Assembly: GCA_041664945.1 (NCBI GenBank)
Contig: JBAYJY010000211.1
Span: 1 to 7,472 of the forward strand
Origin: JBAYJY01 sp041664945
Lineage (GTDB): Bacteria; UBP15; UBA6099
Length of the DNA: 7,472 nucleotides
Reading direction: 5' to 3'
Below are positions 5,512-7,472 of this stretch, in pieces. Numbering within the stretch: position 1 is the first letter of the stretch; each line of letters opens with the position of its first letter. The translations under genes and the position numbers were made by a program. Below the pieces are notes generated by a model. The model saw only the letters and a program-made list of their open reading frames with translations, searched no databases and was not told the origin of the DNA.

Positions 5512-7472
5512 ATGAAAAAGCTCATTTTGCCGATCATTATCGCCATGGCGCTAATTGCAGGCGCCGCGTTCGCGGAAGAAAATAAAGCAAACGAAGCTCT
5601 CGCAGCCGGGAACAAATCCATTCTTCGTATCAGCGCGTTCATAACCGCCGGCGATGTGATTCAATACCTCGACACGCCGGAAAAATTAGCCAAAATCGCG
5701 GCCGCGCTAAAGCCGCTCGGAGTCACAAGAGTATTCCTCGACAACTACCGCGGCGTCATTCCCGACAGCAAAACTCTCATTCAGGCGCGCGACTATCTGC
5801 GCGGCGCAGGATTCGAAGTCGGCGCAGGGATCACAACCGTGAACGGCAAGGATTTCGGGGTCCCCTCGCCCACTCACCGTTACTTTTTCTGTTACGACAA
5901 CGATAAAACGCGCAACGACATGAAGATGATCTCAGAGTACGCCGCCTCGCTGTTCGACGAGATAATTGTCGACGACTTTTTCGCCACCGAGTGCCGCTGC
6001 AAAGAATGCGCGGTGACGAAAGGCTCCCGCTCATGGGACCAGTATTTCCGCGATGTGCTCGTCGGCATCTCGCAGGATCAGGTCGTCAGACCCGCCCACT
6101 CGAAGAACCCGAAAGCCTCTGTAATCATTAAATACCCGCAGTGGTATGACCGCTTCCATACGTTCGGTTATGACCTCTCCCGCGAGCCGGGCATCTTCGA
6201 CCTCGTCTGGGCTGGCACTGAAACGCGGGACCCGGAAAAAGAAAACGTGATGCAGTATCAGGCATTCGTTAACTACTCATGGATACATTCAATCGCGGGC
6301 GAAAAATTACGCGGCGGCTGGTTCGATCAGTACAACTGTTCGCCGGAAACATACCTTGAACAGGCGTATCAGACCGTACTCGCAGGCGCTCCGGAGATCA
6401 CTCTTTTCATTTTTTCGCCGGATAATTTCGACAGCGCCAACGGAAAACTGTTCAAGGAAAAGCTGCCTTTCCTTTTCGAGACCGCGAAAGCTATTAAAGG
6501 CATCCGCCCGAACGGCATTTACGCCTATAAACCGATCAACAGCAACGGCGGCGGCGAAAACTATATCTTCGACTATCTCGGCATGTTCGGAATTCCCGTC
6601 CTTACGACCGCAAATTTCCCGGTGAATGCGAAGTCTATCATTCTGACTGAACACGCAGCGGCGGACCCGGACATCGCGGCGAAAATCAAAACCGCTGTCG
6701 CGAACGGCGCAACCGTCATGCTGACGACCGGCCTGATAGAGAAGCTGAAGAAAAACGAGGAAATACTCAAACTCGCCGGCATCAATCCGGGCGTGAAGAA
6801 ACTGAAAGGCAAATTTTCCAACACTTACATAATTGATGACGCCGAAACCGTCGCGCCCGGTTACATTGAAGTTGGAGTCAGGATGTCCGCAGTCGACGCG
6901 AAAGTCCTCGCATACTCGAAAATCGACAACGAGAAATTCCCGATACTCACCGTTCGCGAGATTCCCGGCGGTGGCAGGATCGTCGTTTTCCCCGGCACAA
7001 CTTTCAGTTTCCAATCTGATGCCGACGGCCTGAACATCCCCTATAAGATCTTATATATTAATATGCTGGAAAAAGTCGCCGAAATAATCAGGAACTTCGC
7101 CACCGGACCGCTCGGCGTAACTATGACAATGCCGACGCGCGTCGGGTCCTATTTATATGAGAGCCGATATATCGCGCTCGATAACTTCAACGACTCACCG
7201 GCTGACACAACAGTGAAATTCGACCCCGAAAAGACCGGTTGCGAAGTAAACAAACTAACTGACATCAACGGCGGCGCCGTCTCACAGCCGGATAAAAACG
7301 GAACCATTTCGCTTAATGTCCCGACCCGCTCCATGCGTATGTTTAGAATCGATTCATTTGTGTTCAATCAAAATCCCTCCAGAACGAGTTGGCAAGAAGA
7401 TGGTATAAATGGAAGCGATTTCCATTTATCGTCGAGCAAGTCTGACAGGAGATATGGCGAGAAAATATTAAG
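5512..7472 (+). CDS. secreted multidomain protein, putative glycoside-hydrolase-like TIM barrel, open at the right edge
   Basis: The frame runs 653 codons from ATG to the window end without a stop. Residues 1-21 are a clear Sec signal peptide (MKK, a hydrophobic core LILPIIIAMALIAGA, cleavage after AFA before EE), so the product is exported. Residues 37-303 show eight successive beta segments, as in a TIM barrel: ILRISAF, VTRVFLDNY, FEVGAGI, EIIVDDFF, ASVIIKY, FDLVWAG, GGWFDQYN and EITLFIFSP. The fourth strand leads into CRCKEC (161-166), a CxCxxC motif that may bind a metal or form disulfides, followed by KGSRSWDQYF. Acidic residues at strand ends (Asp79, Asp154/155, Asp272) could be catalytic. 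Residues about 350-425 look like a Rossmann-like domain of the kind that follows the barrel in GH42-type beta-galactosidases. Residues 450-620 are beta-rich, ending in SLNVPTRSMRMFRI. The promoter and ribosome-binding site are excellent. The substrate is unknown and the enzyme assignment is inferred from architecture, not a confirmed family match. The last 35 residues look unlike the rest. Confidence 0.72.
   Translation, partial: MKKLILPIIIAMALIAGAAFAEENKANEALAAGNKSILRISAFITAGDVIQYLDTPEKLAKIAAALKPLGVTRVFLDNYRGVIPDSKTLIQARDYLRGAGFEVGAGITTVNGKDFGVPSPTHRYFFCYDNDKTRNDMKMISEYAASLFDEIIVDDFFATECRCKECAVTKGSRSWDQYFRDVLVGISQDQVVRPAHSKNPKASVIIKYPQWYDRFHTFGYDLSREPGIFDLVWAGTETRDPEKENVMQYQAFVNYSWIHSIAGEKLRGGWFDQYNCSPETYLEQAYQTVLAGAPEITLFIFSPDNFDSANGKLFKEKLPFLFETAKAIKGIRPNGIYAYKPINSNGGGENYIFDYLGMFGIPVLTTANFPVNAKSIILTEHAAADPDIAAKIKTAVANGATVMLTTGLIEKLKKNEEILKLAGINPGVKKLKGKFSNTYIIDDAETVAPGYIEVGVRMSAVDAKVLAYSKIDNEKFPILTVREIPGGGRIVVFPGTTFSFQSDADGLNIPYKILYINMLEKVAEIIRNFATGPLGVTMTMPTRVGSYLYESRYIALDNFNDSPADTTVKFDPEKTGCEVNKLTDINGGAVSQPDKNGTISLNVPTRSMRMFRIDSFVFNQNPSRTSWQEDGINGSDFHLSSSKSDRRYGEKIL
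7405..7429. repeat. 25-bp palindrome near the right edge, possible operator
   Basis: This is a perfect inverted repeat, ATAAATGGAA-GCGAT-TTCCATTTAT, with 10-bp arms and a 5-bp centre. It overlaps TGG-TATAAA (7401-7409), which fits an extended -10 element on the plus strand, and lies 17 bp before AGGAGA (7447-7452). The odd-centred form with a central GCG resembles LacI-type operators. It lies inside the open frame of the secreted protein, so it may be a fortuitous palindrome in coding DNA, or the regulatory region of a following gene. The arms are seen directly; the role is inference. Confidence 0.5.

Noticed and set aside
6307..7014. Open frame of 235 codons on the minus strand opposite the secreted protein
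   Set aside because: It is an antisense shadow: the plus frame has a signal peptide, promoter, ribosome-binding site and coherent domains, while the minus frame shows no family motif.

Overview
The window looks like a chromosomal segment of a bacterium with moderately GC-rich genes and AT-rich intergenic DNA. It carries two core functions: the GatCAB tRNA-dependent amidotransferase and the peptidoglycan ligase MurC. The organism therefore makes murein and very probably forms Gln-tRNA and/or Asn-tRNA by transamidation. The phylum cannot be fixed from the sequence. The large secreted TIM-barrel protein at the right end resembles, from memory, hypothetical proteins of Lentisphaerae/Planctomycetes-type and candidate-phylum genomes; this is only a weak hint.

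Layout, left to right. (1) 1-1042, minus: gatA, its C-terminal part beyond the left edge. (2) 1126-1428, minus: gatC, upstream of gatA in the same transcription unit, with two compact hairpins in the 83-bp gap between them. (3) 1534-1557: a strong intrinsic terminator for the next gene. (4) 1595-2974, minus: complete murC, apparently a single-gene unit with its own candidate promoter and not in a visible cell-wall cluster. (5) 2975-3446: an AT-rich non-coding stretch holding a cluster of TTGTGTC/GACACAA half-sites. (6) 3447-4808, minus: a cytoplasmic alkaline-phosphatase-superfamily metallohydrolase with a full set of metal ligands. (7) 4867-5340, minus: a stand-alone CheY-like response regulator with an acidic tail, 58 bp upstream of the phosphohydrolase and probably co-transcribed with it. 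(8) 5341-5511: a divergent promoter region with a good -10 for the regulator, a near-consensus sigma70-type promoter for the rightward gene, and a small palindrome between them. (9) 5512 to the right edge, plus: a secreted protein with a signal peptide, a predicted TIM barrel carrying a CxCxxC motif, a Rossmann-like domain and a C-terminal beta region. It is open at the window end.

Working together: gatC and gatA are parts of one enzyme (gatB is not visible). MurC stands alone. The response regulator and the phosphohydrolase form a likely two-gene unit that shares a control region with the secreted protein. No tRNA, rRNA, CRISPR array, insertion sequence or phage gene was recognised. The most unusual spots are the operator-like repeat cluster at 3292-3354, the regulator-phosphohydrolase pair, the secreted TIM-barrel protein, and a perfect 10-bp-arm palindrome inside the last 120 bases of the open frame.
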